A stretch of 64,000 bases of DNA, from contig CM067311.1 of NCBI GenBank assembly GCA_034231615.1, positions 23,006,173-23,070,172 of the forward strand, in the 5' to 3' direction. A program made the position numbers and the translations under genes. The notes beneath the pieces were generated by a model. That model had not been told where the DNA came from. It was given only the letters and a program-made list of their open reading frames with translations, and searched no databases. Below are positions 1 to 9,906 of this stretch, piece after piece; position 1 is the first letter of the stretch, and every line of letters starts with the position of its first letter. The DNA comes from Meghimatium bilineatum (Eukaryota > Mollusca > Gastropoda > Stylommatophora > Philomycidae).

Positions 1-630
1 TGTAAACAGTGTTGCACATTTTATGTGTGGTGGTTCTGGTCTTATTGCATGCTTTAGGTACTGTCAGTGCAACCAGTGCTAAAATATGGCAGGGACAGCT
101 GCCCAGGTCATAAGTGTCAAAAGCAATACTCAGGGGCACCATAACGAAATGAAGTTAGTTTACATAAAAGGTGGGATGGAGCTTGCTGTAGGCACTATAA
201 TTCCTAGTACCAGTACTGAGTGAAAAGTAGTATTATGCTTGCATTCAGTCACCAACATAGAAGGATTGAAACCAGAAGGTTGCACATGAGGGCTGTAGAT
301 ACATTTTCAGTACAGAGGGGGTTTTGCTTTGTAATGAAAAAGAAGAAATTTGTTCATTTTAGTATGTAATTCCCTCTTTTTCTCTTTTTGCTTAAAAATT
401 TGATGACCTTTTTTGTGAAAAATCATTGAGGGAGAGGTTTTACCTACCTTTATCTGGATTCCTAGTACTGAAAGTCATGTTTTTATTTTCTTATCTATTG
501 GCTTGGTTGTACACAAGATAAAATCACTATCTGAAAATCAAATTTTTCCATGAATTGCCTGCATCTTGTTTTAATTATATTATTTATATTCTTAACGTTG
601 CTTTTTATTGGCATTTTACCTTGTGTTTTC
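1..630. other. AT-rich sequence, no gene recognised
   Basis: No long open frame, domain motif, tRNA-like fold or tandem array is visible on either strand. It ends at the left target-site duplication of the LINE that starts at 643. Confidence 0.5.
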
Positions 631-810
631 ATATGTGATGTCCCCATCGAGATCAGCACCATGCAGAGGTGATGGGGCTTAGTTCAGCCATCAGGGGCTG
701 GAAACTAAGACTGGTCGGGCAGTCCCACTCGAGCAGGACCATAGTCCTGCCCAAGTAAGCAGAGTGCTGAAGACGGAAGCATCCAGCCAAAAGGCGCACA
801 GATAATCAGG

Positions 811-1035
811 ATGCCATGCACAAAACACAATGGAAACATGTCTGTATTTATAAATAGTTATGGTGCCTGCCCTGTGGCGGATGTTCAGGCAGGGACGTGC
901 AGGGCCCTATACCTCGAAAGGGCCCAATCTCAGTTACTGGAAGTCCTTCTCAATTGCCCCGAGGAGCCAGGAGGCAAGGGAATAGAGCTACTGGCCAAAC
1001 AAACGACCAATAAAAATAATGCACTGGAATGCTGA
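811..1035 (+). other. Short leader ORF of the LINE
   Basis: This 74-codon frame starts at an ATG and overlaps the endonuclease frame by 17 bases. It has no zinc knuckle, coiled coil or esterase signature that would mark a LINE ORF1 protein. It could be a degenerate ORF1 or untranslated leader. I would not treat it as a real protein. Confidence 0.2.
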
Positions 1036-2149
1036 GGGTGTCAACAATAAAAGAGATGATACAGCAAAAAATTGGAACTTGAAAATGTCCTCAGTGAAGA
1101 ACAAGTTAATATATGCTGTATCCAAGAAACACCTCAGCAGTGACATAGCCTTCAAAATCAGAGGCTACCAGTGCTACTGGTCTGACAGAAAGGACAGGCG
1201 AAAGAGTGGAATTCTGAAACTTGTTAAAAACAATATCAGCGCATGTCAGCTGGAAGTATATATGGAAGGGGCAGAATACCAGATGATCCACCTAAAAACA
1301 GACAGTGCAGAATTCCATCTCCTGAACTACTACTGCCCAAATGATAAACCATTGGCACTAGACACAATTCCAGACAAAGAGAGACTTATGGTGTGTGGTG
1401 ACTTCAACAGCCACTCTCAGAGCTTGGGCTATGATCATATCGACAAGAGAGGTGAGGAACTTGAGAGCTGGCAGGATGAAAATAATCTCATCCTTATTAA
1501 CCAGCCAGCAGACTCACCAACCTTCTACTCGAGAGCATGGCACACTACCTCTACACCAGACCTGGCATTCCACTCACCAGGCTTGGAATGGAACATCACA
1601 CATGTCGTTGGAAAGCAGCTTGGAGGTAGTGACCACAGACCAGTATTTCTGGAAATCCACAATGAATTTACCAAGGACAGCAGCACGCTCACTAGGTGGA
1701 ACTATAAAAGGGCAGACTGGAAAATGTACCAGCATTTAACCAGTGTTCTAACTAAGGACATGAACTTGGACAAAGACATCAATAGAGCAGTGAGTGAATT
1801 TAATAGATGTATACTACATGCTGCTAGTAAAACCATACCCAGGGGGGCACGCAAAAACTACAAACCCTACTGGAATGATGAACTGGAAAAGCTGCAAAAT
1901 GAGATGGAAACATCTACACAGCTGGCTGAGAACAGACCCAGCCAAGAACATCACAACAAATATCAGCAAACAAAGGCTAAATTTCAAAGAGCCAAGTTAC
2001 AAGCCAGATGGAGTAGCTGGAAAGGTAAAACAGAGTTGCTGAACCTAGAAAGAGATACTAGGAAATTATGGAAACTTGTAAAACAACTAAATGATGAAGG
2101 TACAGGGAGAAAACCAGGATCACACTTTATAAAGATAGAAACATTTTAA
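1019..2149 (+). pseudogene. LINE APE-type endonuclease domain (broken)
   Basis: In an intact element this domain nicks target DNA to prime reverse transcription. The 376-residue frame shows WNAEGV near the start, GDFN at residues 127-130, DLAF at about 181-184 and SDH at about 204-206, in the order expected of the exonuclease/endonuclease/phosphatase fold. The catalytic Glu motif (QET) is absent from this frame. It is encoded at 1123-1131 one frame over, inside a block (about 1070-1130) that lies between two compensating indels. After the domain come about 150 residues of basic linker. The frame then ends at 2149 and the RT continues in another frame from about 2110, so at least one more frameshift separates them. 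Confidence 0.8.
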
Positions 2150-2152
2150 CAG

Positions 2153-3771
2153 GTAAACATGCAGCTGATTACTTTGCAGATTCCTTTGCAGAAGACAATA
2201 ATGTCAAAGTCAGCCCAGACAAACAACAGGAGGTTCGAGAGAACCAGCAAAACATTGGACAAGGTGAACTTATACCTGAAGTCATGGAGGCACCAATCAC
2301 AATGAGAGAACTGGAGCATGCAATATCCAAATTGAAAATGAAAAAGTCCCCTGGAGCTGATGGAGTGTCCAATGAAATGATTAGAAACCTGGGAATTGCA
2401 GCAAGAGCAAAGCTACTGCAGATCTTTAACACAAGCTGGTCCACAGGTAATGTACCACAGGCGTGGAGAGAAGCAATAATGATACCACTCCTCAAATCAG
2501 GAAAAGATGGCAACACAGTCTCCAACTACAGACCCATCAGCCTCACAAGCTGTCTATGCAAAACAATGGAACGCATTATCAATCTTAGGATGCAGTGGTA
2601 CCTTGAAAGTGAAAACCTTCTGGTATCACAGCAAGCAGGTTTCAGACAGTGCTACTCTACTGAAGATCAGACAACCTACCTCTCCAAAGAGATTGAGGAT
2701 GCCTTCCAAGATAAGAAACTGGTACTAGCAGCATGGATAGACCTCAGGAAAGCATTTGATAAGGTCTGGAAAGAAGGGCTCCTAAAGAAATTGCGAAATT
2801 GCAGGGTTAGCTCAAGAATGTACAAATGGGTAAAAGCATACCTGCATAATAGAAGAGCCAGGGTACTATTAGATGGTCGCAAGAGCAAGAAAGTTCTACT
2901 GCATCATGGAGTCCCCCAGGGAGGAGTCCTGTCACCCACACTTTTCTTGGTTTACATCAATGACCTAGTTGCTGAACTACCACACGGGATCAAAGTGGCA
3001 ATGTATGCTGACGACCTGGTAATCTGATGCACGGAAGAACATGCAACAGTGGCCACTAAGCAAATACAAAGAGCTATCGATGCCCTAACCTTATGGGCAA
3101 ATAGATGGTGCGTCAGCATTAACACAGATAAGTGCAGCACTACACTCTTTACCCTCTCACCAAAATAAAAAGCTGGTCATATCAAGATAGATGGATAGCT
3201 CTTGAAAGAAGACAAACAACCCACATACCTCGGAGTTACTTTTGATGATAAGCTGACATGGAAGCAGCACATAAACAAAGCAACAACAAAAGCCAGGAGG
3301 AAGTTAGCTATCCTGAGAAAACTAAGTGGAACCACATGGGGAGCCAGTGGAAATATACTCAGTAAAGTTTACCAGCAAGGCATAAGACCACACCTGGAAT
3401 ATGGTTCAGCTGCGTGGTGTCCTGCATCAAACACCACATTACAAGATCTAGATAAAGTGCAAAACCAGGCACTTAGAATAATGTTGGGAGCAATGAAATC
3501 AACACCCATAGCAGAGATGCAGAAAATGGGAAGAATGCAAACACTTGGCGAACGCAGAGACACAAAAGTACTAATTCAAGCAGAAATGTTTCAGTGTATG
3601 CCAAGTCATCCAATGAAGGAAAGATTCCAAAATCTAGCAATGGGGCGACTGAAAAGGAGCAGCTTTATCCATCAAGCTAAATGACTCTGTAGACAACTTA
3701 CAGACCTACCTGAAGTTGACAGCTCCTTAAGGTCTGTACCAGAACAAACCCCGTGGAGTGAAAGCCATGGA
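2153..3771 (+). pseudogene. LINE reverse transcriptase domain (stops inside)
   Basis: RT motifs appear in order in one frame: SPGADGVSNEM, YRPISL, QAGFR, the D-containing block AWIDLRKAFD, GVPQGGVLSP and the catalytic YADD at 3004-3015, which is intact. A TGA follows three codons after YADD (3025-3027). TAA at 3166, TAG at 3196 and TGA at 3682 follow in the same frame, while the coding similarity continues (thumb region WANRWCVSIN, then YLGVTFDDKLTW and the helical segment ending before RNase H). The frame runs open upstream to about 2110, beyond the first ATG at 2284, as expected if RT is part of one polyprotein with the endonuclease. All three catalytic aspartates are present, so the loss of function comes from stops rather than active-site change. 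Confidence 0.85.
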
Positions 3772-4646
3772 ATGCCTATATACATTCAGACCCATGTGAA
3801 AGGAATACTAAGCAAGGACGAACAGAACAGTGTGCAGCAAATGACAGTCACCCTCAGTTTCCTGGATGAGGAATATCCACAAGATATATGGTTCAGAGTA
3901 TACCCAGATGGGTCAGCACAGAATGCTGTGAGGAATGGAGGTGCAGGTGTATATATAGAATATCCACACAAGCCTAGAGATACAATCAGAACACCGACAG
4001 GAAAATTCTGCAATAATTATGATGCAGAAATCCAGGCAATTAGTGTGGCAGCTAAAAAAATGCTGAACTCCAACTCTGGCCTACAGCCTGTGGTATTCCT
4101 GACAGATGCAAGGTCAGTGCTTCAAGCTCTCCAGTCTGGAAAACTAGCAGACTTGAAAAAACTCCTTAGCGAATTGTATTACCAGTATAGGGTAACCATG
4201 CAGTGGATACCCTCTCACTGTGAAGTACCAGGAAATGAAAAAGCAGACCAACTGGCTAAGGAAGGTGCTGCCGAAGACCAACCAGATATATCAATCACCT
4301 ACCATCAGAAAAAAACAGATAATCAAGTCAATAAGAAAGCCACAAACACCAACACAAGATTACTATCACATTATGAACAGATCAGAACAAGTTATAATTC
4401 TACGTCTCAGAACAGGACACAACCGACTCCGCAGTCACATGTATACAAAGTTCAAGATTGGCAACACGGCCATGTGGACAGGCAGCACAGAGTGCCAAAC
4501 ATATACTTCAAGAGTGTTCTGAACATGAAACGCTGAGGCAGAAATATTGGCCAGAGGAAACAACACTGGAATCAAAGCTCTATGGGACACTGTATGAACT
4601 ACAAAAGACATTGAGTTTTATTAAGGAGACAGAATTACAGATATAG
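3772..4646 (+). pseudogene. LINE RNase H domain and C-terminal Cys/His segment
   Basis: The domain would degrade the RNA strand of the RNA/DNA hybrid. The 254-residue frame carries the four RNase H carboxylates: D46 (PDGSA; the usual T is P here), E86 (DAEIQA), D112 (LTDARS) and D159 (NEKADQ), with H149 in WIPSHC. Beyond about 4330 the homology jumps frame twice. Frame 4369-4522 gives LRLRTGHNRLRSHMY, and frame 4458-4646 gives CGQ..QSAKHILQEC followed by the tail KLYGTLYELQKTLSF. These are the conserved C-terminal blocks of this LINE type, split by two single-base-scale frameshifts. Confidence 0.8.
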
Positions 4647-4693
4647 ACATGTTTCAAGTGAACGAAAGAAGAAGAATATGTGATGTCGGCACA

Positions 4694-5370
4694 TTAACAT
4701 GTGGCATGATAGTGTGACCAATACAGAAGCTCTATACAATAGCAGGATAAGGTGACCAATACAGAATAAGATCTCATATTCAGTATGTCCTTCAGCATGT
4801 GGTAACTAAGTGCTCTGGTTCCTTGTTGGTTGATAACTCTTCTCTTGATCCGTATATGCTGCTCGTTTCTTGCATCCACCACACTTCACTCCCAGTTCCT
4901 GCATTCTAGCCATAGATACGGAAGAAGAATACACTCCATATCATCCAAGTGGCCTAACTTCATGATTGCATTCAAAATACCAGCTCTTCCCACTGGACTA
5001 CTACCAGTAACTATAAACATGCTGGCAAGTCTGGCTGCTCTTTCGTTTCCCCTAACACCTATGTGACTAGGTGCAAAAATGAAGGTAACTCTTCAACACA
5101 TACTTCATATTTGACTCCAACTACTGATGGGATAGATTGCTGAATCTTTTGAAGCATATTCATTGAATTAGTAAGAAAACAGACACCTGTAGCACTTTGA
5201 GACTATAATAGTGTCATTGCCCTGGTCATCGCCATCACCTCAATCGTCACATTAGTTGTATAGAAAACATAACTTTCTTCCCTAATAGAGTATAATGTAG
5301 ATGTATCAAAGTGACGAAGAAACTCTGGGAGCAAAAGTGGAGGACAAACGTCTGGTTATGACTCAAACGT
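4694..5370 (-). mobile_element. LINE RNase H fragment, minus strand, truncated
   Basis: On the minus strand the decayed frames read TEVMAMTRAM, then LTNSMNMLQKIQ (the catalytic D of TDS is N here), then PSHIGVRGNER.AARLAS, the H..N box of an RNase H domain. The strand then runs through a tail whose plus-strand form (GATAACTCTT near 4832) recurs near 7485. The same tail is recognisable in three places (here, 7395-7730, 31480-31640), so it marks one LINE family distinct from the element at 643-4675. Edges are approximate. Confidence 0.6.
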
Positions 5371-5890
5371 AAGAATTCTTCTGTTGAATCTGGCCATAAT
5401 ATGCAAAATTAGTCATGAGAGAATCTTTCAATTGCATCAGCAACTATTAATAACTTTTCAATTTCATTGACCTTCACCATAACCACATTTCAAGACGTCA
5501 AAGACAACATATACATCAGTTTTAAAAATGGGATCTCCAGAGATTATCTACATCATGAACCATTCATCTGAGCTGACCCAGCTATTCATTGGTCACTTTA
5601 TGTATACTTTGTGTCAGCAGCCAATGAAAGGCATTGGAAAAATCAAATATATCACTACTCTGAGCTGATCAGAGATCAGCACATAGGGCCTATATCTTAA
5701 ATGTGTCAATTCATGCTTACAACAGACCTCGATTTGACAGAATTGCTTCTATTGTCTTGGAACCATCTCATGCAGAATTGATACAGAGAACACACATTGC
5801 TTCAAGTTATGGATATTAATAATTGTCAGTTCCAGTCAGTCGCATGACATTTGTACAATAGACAATTGCTGCATTGTATCTTATTTAGTT
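5370..5890. other. No gene seen; short dispersed motif
   Basis: No coding signal. The stretch GTCACTTTATGTATACTTTG near 5592 recurs in nearly the same form near 61158 inside a hairpin element, so a remnant of that small DNA transposon may lie here. Confidence 0.4.
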
Positions 5891-6460
5891 TCACAATCCT
5901 ATTTAAGAACCCATACTTGAACCACAATTCCAAATTCTAATCAAAGGATCCACCATTGAACCACGATTCAAAAATCTCATCTAAGAATCTACAATTGAAC
6001 CATGATTTCACAATGTCATATCTACAATTGAACCACTGTTCTACAATCTCATCTAAGAATCTACAATTGAACCATGATTTCACAATGTCATATAAGAATC
6101 TACAATTGAACCATGATTTCAAAATCACATCTACGAATCTACCCTTGAACCACTGTTACACAGCCTCATCTAAGAGCTTACCCTTGAACCACCCACTGTT
6201 TCACAATCTCATCTAAAAACCTACCCTTGAACCAACCACTCCGCCGAAGACGGATGTTTCGGGCCATTGTCGCAAATTAAACATCCTTCTGAAACGTCGC
6301 AAGGACTACATCCTTCTGGAAATCTAATAGGACGATAGTCATGCTACAAGAGATATCCAGTGGGAGTTTGAGAATGAACGCTGAAGAAGAAGAACCAACC
6401 ACTGTTTTCACAATCTCATCTAATAACCTACCATACAATCACAATATTCTACATAAGCTG
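5890..6460. repeat. Minisatellite, about 39-41 bp unit, interrupted by a retroposon
   Basis: Roughly ten degenerate units contain TCTACAATTGAACCA and TTTCACAATCTCATCTAAG. The array is split at 6241-6391 by a FAM-A insertion and resumes at 6404. Short ORFs on both strands here are products of the periodicity. Confidence 0.85.
6241..6391 (+). mobile_element. FAM-A short retroposon (151 bp) with 12-bp target-site duplication
   Basis: The insert is flanked by perfect copies of GAACCAACCACT (6229-6240 and 6392-6403). It starts CCGCCGAAGA and ends GAATGAACGCTGAAGAAGAA. A second copy (12568-12724) starts and ends at the same places, so this looks like a full-length short element rather than a random LINE truncation. 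No tRNA-type A and B boxes are evident. Confidence 0.85.
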
Positions 6461-7394
6461 ATAAAGCCGTGTTTGAAAAGTGTTATCCCTTAAGCTCAGT
6501 TATTCACAACCATTTCCTCCAAGTTTTCTTCCGCTGCCCTCTCCCATCCCCCCCCCCACCCTACCCTAGGTAGCATAATTACAAAATGCCTTGTCTTCCT
6601 TTACAAGTCATCAAGGCTAGTAGTATGCTAGTCTTAATGTTTATGAGTTTCTTGCTGTTTATTGATCTAGTAGTTATGGTCAGACTATCTCTGTGCTCTC
6701 CCCCCGTAATTGAGAACAATTGCAGTAGCTTATCAGAAACTAAACCACCAATAAGAAACGGATCAATATACTGAAATCTCTTCTTCCCCTCCCATGTCCC
6801 CGTCCCCACCCTATCCGCAGACGTAACGCGTGAAAGACTTGTGAAATAATTAAGAAGACAGTTCTCAAAAGATCTAGCGGTGCGAGATTAACAAGTTACA
6901 CACGTTGTCACAGAAGTTCGATTTATCCAATGAAATCAGCTTATATTTGTACAATAGTTTTTGTTCAGGACGACTGCAATCATTCATATCAATCGATCTG
7001 TCTCCTGTGATTTTATCAATATGTGCAGTCGATCATTCTTGCAATATTTCGGAAACCAATAAGTATGGCGCACATGGATTTTGAGCAGTGGAAGAATAAC
7101 TTTAAAAAGTCGTATGAATTGGTAAGATATTTTGGTGGTCGTGTATAATGTACTTGCCGTTATTGTTTCAAAGAGCAGAAGGTCACGATCTCTAACGATA
7201 ACTAACCAACAAATGATTGTGTATTGATTGAGTTTAGGAATAAGATAGTGTGTTGCCGATGTTGCAAAATCCCGAATGAGTAATAGCTTCTCTATCGGGT
7301 TCCATGTGCAAAGCAATGGAATAGGCCTATTCGATTGCTTCCGAACCACGTTGCTTTTTGTAAGCCTACTATCCTACAGTCTACAGTATTTAGT
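6460..7394. other. No gene recognised
   Basis: C-rich stretches near 6550 and 6785 sit in otherwise ordinary sequence. ORFs of 60-120 codons occur on both strands but show no domain and no splice-site support. Confidence 0.45.
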
Positions 7395-7730
7395 AACCAC
7401 AATAGCATGTGATGAAGAAAATTCAACAAGACATTCCGTTCACTGCCCATTATGTTGTCTCTCAACTGTTCCGGTTCTGTGTTTGTTGATAACTCTTTTT
7501 TTTTTATCCATATATGCTGCACGTTTCTTGCAACATCACTCCAAGATCCCACATTCTAACCATAGACACGAAAGATGAAATACAACCCACTTCTTCACCG
7601 TGATCACGGTGGCAAATCTGTTATTTCTTGTACACTAACACACACGTGTACAATTACAAAAATGAAGGTAAATATTTTCAGTACAGACGTGATCGTCGAC
7701 TTCAGCTACTGACGGCGTATTTAATACCAA
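7395..7730 (-). mobile_element. LINE fragment, same family as 4694-5370
   Basis: The minus strand matches the tail of the 4694-5370 fragment: the GATAACTCTT...ATATGCTGC...CATTCTA order on the plus strand is shared, and so is AAAAATGAAGGTAA near 7660. No intact frame remains. Confidence 0.5.
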
Positions 7731-7739
7731 TAGAGGCGA

Positions 7740-8215
7740 AGCAGAAACAGTTCTACAACACAATGGTTCTAACATATGTATGCGCCCGTGTGGTAACTGG
7801 GGGACTGGACTTCTTGTTCAGAGTGTATAAAATAGGGCCATTATCTTCTTTCAAGAAATGTCGCAGGGGGTGACTTAGAGAAAGTTGGGGAATAGGTTGA
7901 AAACTGCCCTGTCCAGTTTTATCTGGGTCTAAATGTCCTGGTTCTCGATAGCAACCTTCAATATTACATCAACCAGTAACCGAAGCTTTGAAATGGGTGT
8001 GCTCACCGACTGTCTGCGAGCATACCTGTATACTCAGTGACTCGATTAGCATGATTGTGAAAGTTCAGGCGGAGTACATTCAGGAACAGTTGGCCGATGT
8101 CGTGAAGAATTCATGTGTGCGTAAAGTGACTTATTTTTGTGCCAGGACATGCGAGAGTCCGGGGTAATCAGATAGGTCGGCCACAGACTCTACTACTACG
8201 GCTGTTGGTGGAGCG
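7740..8215. other. No gene recognised
   Basis: Nothing supportable on either strand. This lies immediately upstream of the orphan ORF at 8216. Confidence 0.4.
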
Positions 8216-8494
8216 ATGGATCTGGCAGAAATTTTGAACGCCCTACGGGAAAACGCACGAACAAATGACTGTATAAGTGACGATGACTCTTGTTCCATGA
8301 CTGGAATAATGGAGCTTGGTTTGAAATGTGGTGTCGCTAGAAAGGAGCGGTTTCGTGAGCAAGAAAGGATGATGGCCAATCAACGGCGTACTGGGACCGT
8401 CAGTCAACGTTTAATGGAGGATACACTCAAGGAGAGATCTAAGCACCTATTGACGTGTCCGAAGTGCATTGGCGATGATCCAACGACTAACTAA
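8216..8494 (+). CDS. Orphan ORF, 92 residues, function unknown
   Basis: I do not recognise this protein. It runs from ATG to TAA, is hydrophilic and highly charged, and has a central basic stretch (ARKERFREQERMMANQRR) likely to be helical. It ends with a single CxxC pair (LTCPKC) a few residues before the stop. Unlike most frames here it has no internal periodicity and no match to the LINE motifs. The last residues could be half of a zinc site, or the 3' end of a multi-exon gene or of a transposon. No splice acceptor was established upstream. It could equally be chance. Confidence 0.25.
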   Translation: MDLAEILNALRENARTNDCISDDDSCSMTGIMELGLKCGVARKERFREQERMMANQRRTGTVSQRLMEDTLKERSKHLLTCPKCIGDDPTTN

Positions 8495-8499
8495 TATGA

Positions 8500-9330
8500 C
8501 ATCAAAGAGAGAATGGATACGAATTTTTTTTTAAAATTCTACCATCATACTAAAATAAGCAAATCAGAGTTGAAATAATGCAAAAGTTCAAAAAGACTAC
8601 TAAAGCTTTAAAGGATGCAAAATGGGGGGGGGGGGGGGATTTTGTCAAAAGATTGGAAATTGAGAGGTCACTAAAGCTGCTCTAATACTTGCATAAATCG
8701 ATAAATGGTCATGCAAATCACCATAGCATCCCAAACTTTCAGAGCACAGACATCACGCGACAGAAAATATACGAAATTCAGGGTTCAGCCCTGCTGGATA
8801 TTATATCTCACAAATTGGTAAGAGGAACATAGGAAACTATTATGAAATTAAGAAAATGGTTACAGAAAGATTGGGGTAATTCCTATGGATAAAGCAACAA
8901 CAATTACTGTTGAAGAGATCACAGCTGCGCTTAAAGATTTTTTTTACAAAAAAATAGTGCCACGTGGCATACTAAATACGAAGAACGATGACATTAAGCA
9001 GAAGAACTAATGGGGAATTGAGGAGCTAGAAAACATGTTTAAACAATAATTTGACCAAAAGGCGAGAGCCAACACCCCCTCCCTCCCATAGCGATTATTC
9101 ACAAATAAGGTAATTAAATGGATTTTTCCAAGAGGTAGATCCGACGCACGAAAACGTACGAGTGTTTTTATTTAAAGGTAAAACACATCCCCACATAAGG
9201 AGAACTATCTACGTTCCTGGTTCTAATTATGCTTTGGTACTATTTGTATTGTGCTCCTATGATGTCGAGTAATTCATCATGAATTTCACAAGAGACCGAG
9301 GGCATGCATTTTGGAAATCAACAATAGAAC
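8500..9330. other. No gene recognised; poly(G) tract
   Basis: A run of about 13 G lies near 8627-8639. Elsewhere the sequence is AT-rich with no usable frame. Confidence 0.45.
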
Positions 9331-9332
9331 AC

Positions 9333-9612
9333 ACATAGGTCTACACATTATTGTTCGTGCACTGTTTATAACTGCTCTTGGTACAGTGTAGGCCTACACA
9401 TTATTGTTCGTGCCCTGTGGTACAGTGTAGGTCTACACATTATTGTTCGTGCACTGTTTATAACTGCTCTTGGTACAGTGTAGGCCTACACATTATTGTG
9501 CCCTGTGGTACAGTGTAGGTCTACACATTATTGTTCGTGCCCTATGGTACAGTGTAGGCCTGCACATTATTGTCCGTGCCCTGTTTATAACTGCTCTTGG
9601 TACAGTGTACTT
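9333..9612. repeat. Minisatellite with palindromic core
   Basis: Six or more units of two interleaved lengths contain CACATTATTGTTCGTGC and TGGTACAGTGTAGG. Several carry the perfect 14-bp palindrome GTGTAGGCCTACAC; others have T for C, which breaks it. Confidence 0.85.
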
Positions 9613-9635
9613 TCTATATAGCATATGTTTATAAC

Positions 9636-9705
9636 ATAATTCCATATTTAACAACACTTTACGTAATCGCCAATTACTATTGGTTATTACATACATATTT
9701 CGACT
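9636..9705. mobile_element. Fragment of a mariner-type small inverted-repeat element
   Basis: The order TTTAACAACACTTT...CCAATTA...TTATTACATA matches the interior of the element at 20115-20263. Termini are missing. Confidence 0.4.
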
Positions 9706-9789
9706 GCCCGGTCCAATCTGTTATAGGGGCCTATAGGGAATCCAATGTATTCATGTTTGGGTGCTGTTCATGCGCAGGATGCTGTCAAG

Positions 9790-9906
9790 ATGAGTCAGCT
9801 GTCAAGTCTCCTGCAAGATGCTCTAATTTCCACAGATCACGTTCAGCAGTGTGCCATTATTAGGAGACAAGATGGTGATATCAGAGCTAGTTCTGTCGGA
9901 TTTAAT
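9790..9906 (+). CDS. PFN4: PFN4 exon 1 (start codon)
   Basis: 39 codons, MSQLSSLL to SSVGFN. The ATG has A at -3, and the protein begins exactly where vertebrate profilin-4 begins, so I prefer it over the in-frame upstream ATG at 9745. The donor is GTGAGT directly after the GFN codons, leaving phase 0. Confidence 0.9.

Larger units (their letters stand above)
643..4675 (+). mobile_element. Full-length non-LTR retrotransposon (LINE with endonuclease, RT and RNase H)
   Basis: The element is bounded by a perfect 12-bp direct repeat, ATATGTGATGTC, at 631-642 and 4676-4687. I read this as a target-site duplication, so both ends are probably intact (about 4.03 kb). The order is a 5' leader, APE-type endonuclease, reverse transcriptase, RNase H, then a C-terminal Cys/His segment and a short GAA-rich 3' end (GAACGAAAGAAGAAG) with no poly(A). 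The RNase H and C-terminal segment point to the I superfamily (I, Ingi, Nimb and relatives); the clade is inferred. The coding frames carry at least four in-frame stops and several frameshifts, so this copy is dead. EN is mainly in one frame, RT and RNase H in another, and the C-terminus moves through two more frames. Confidence 0.85.

Noticed and set aside
5890-6460. CRISPR-like array
   Set aside because: Units are degenerate and contiguous with no unique spacers. The DNA is eukaryotic; the same holds for the other arrays.
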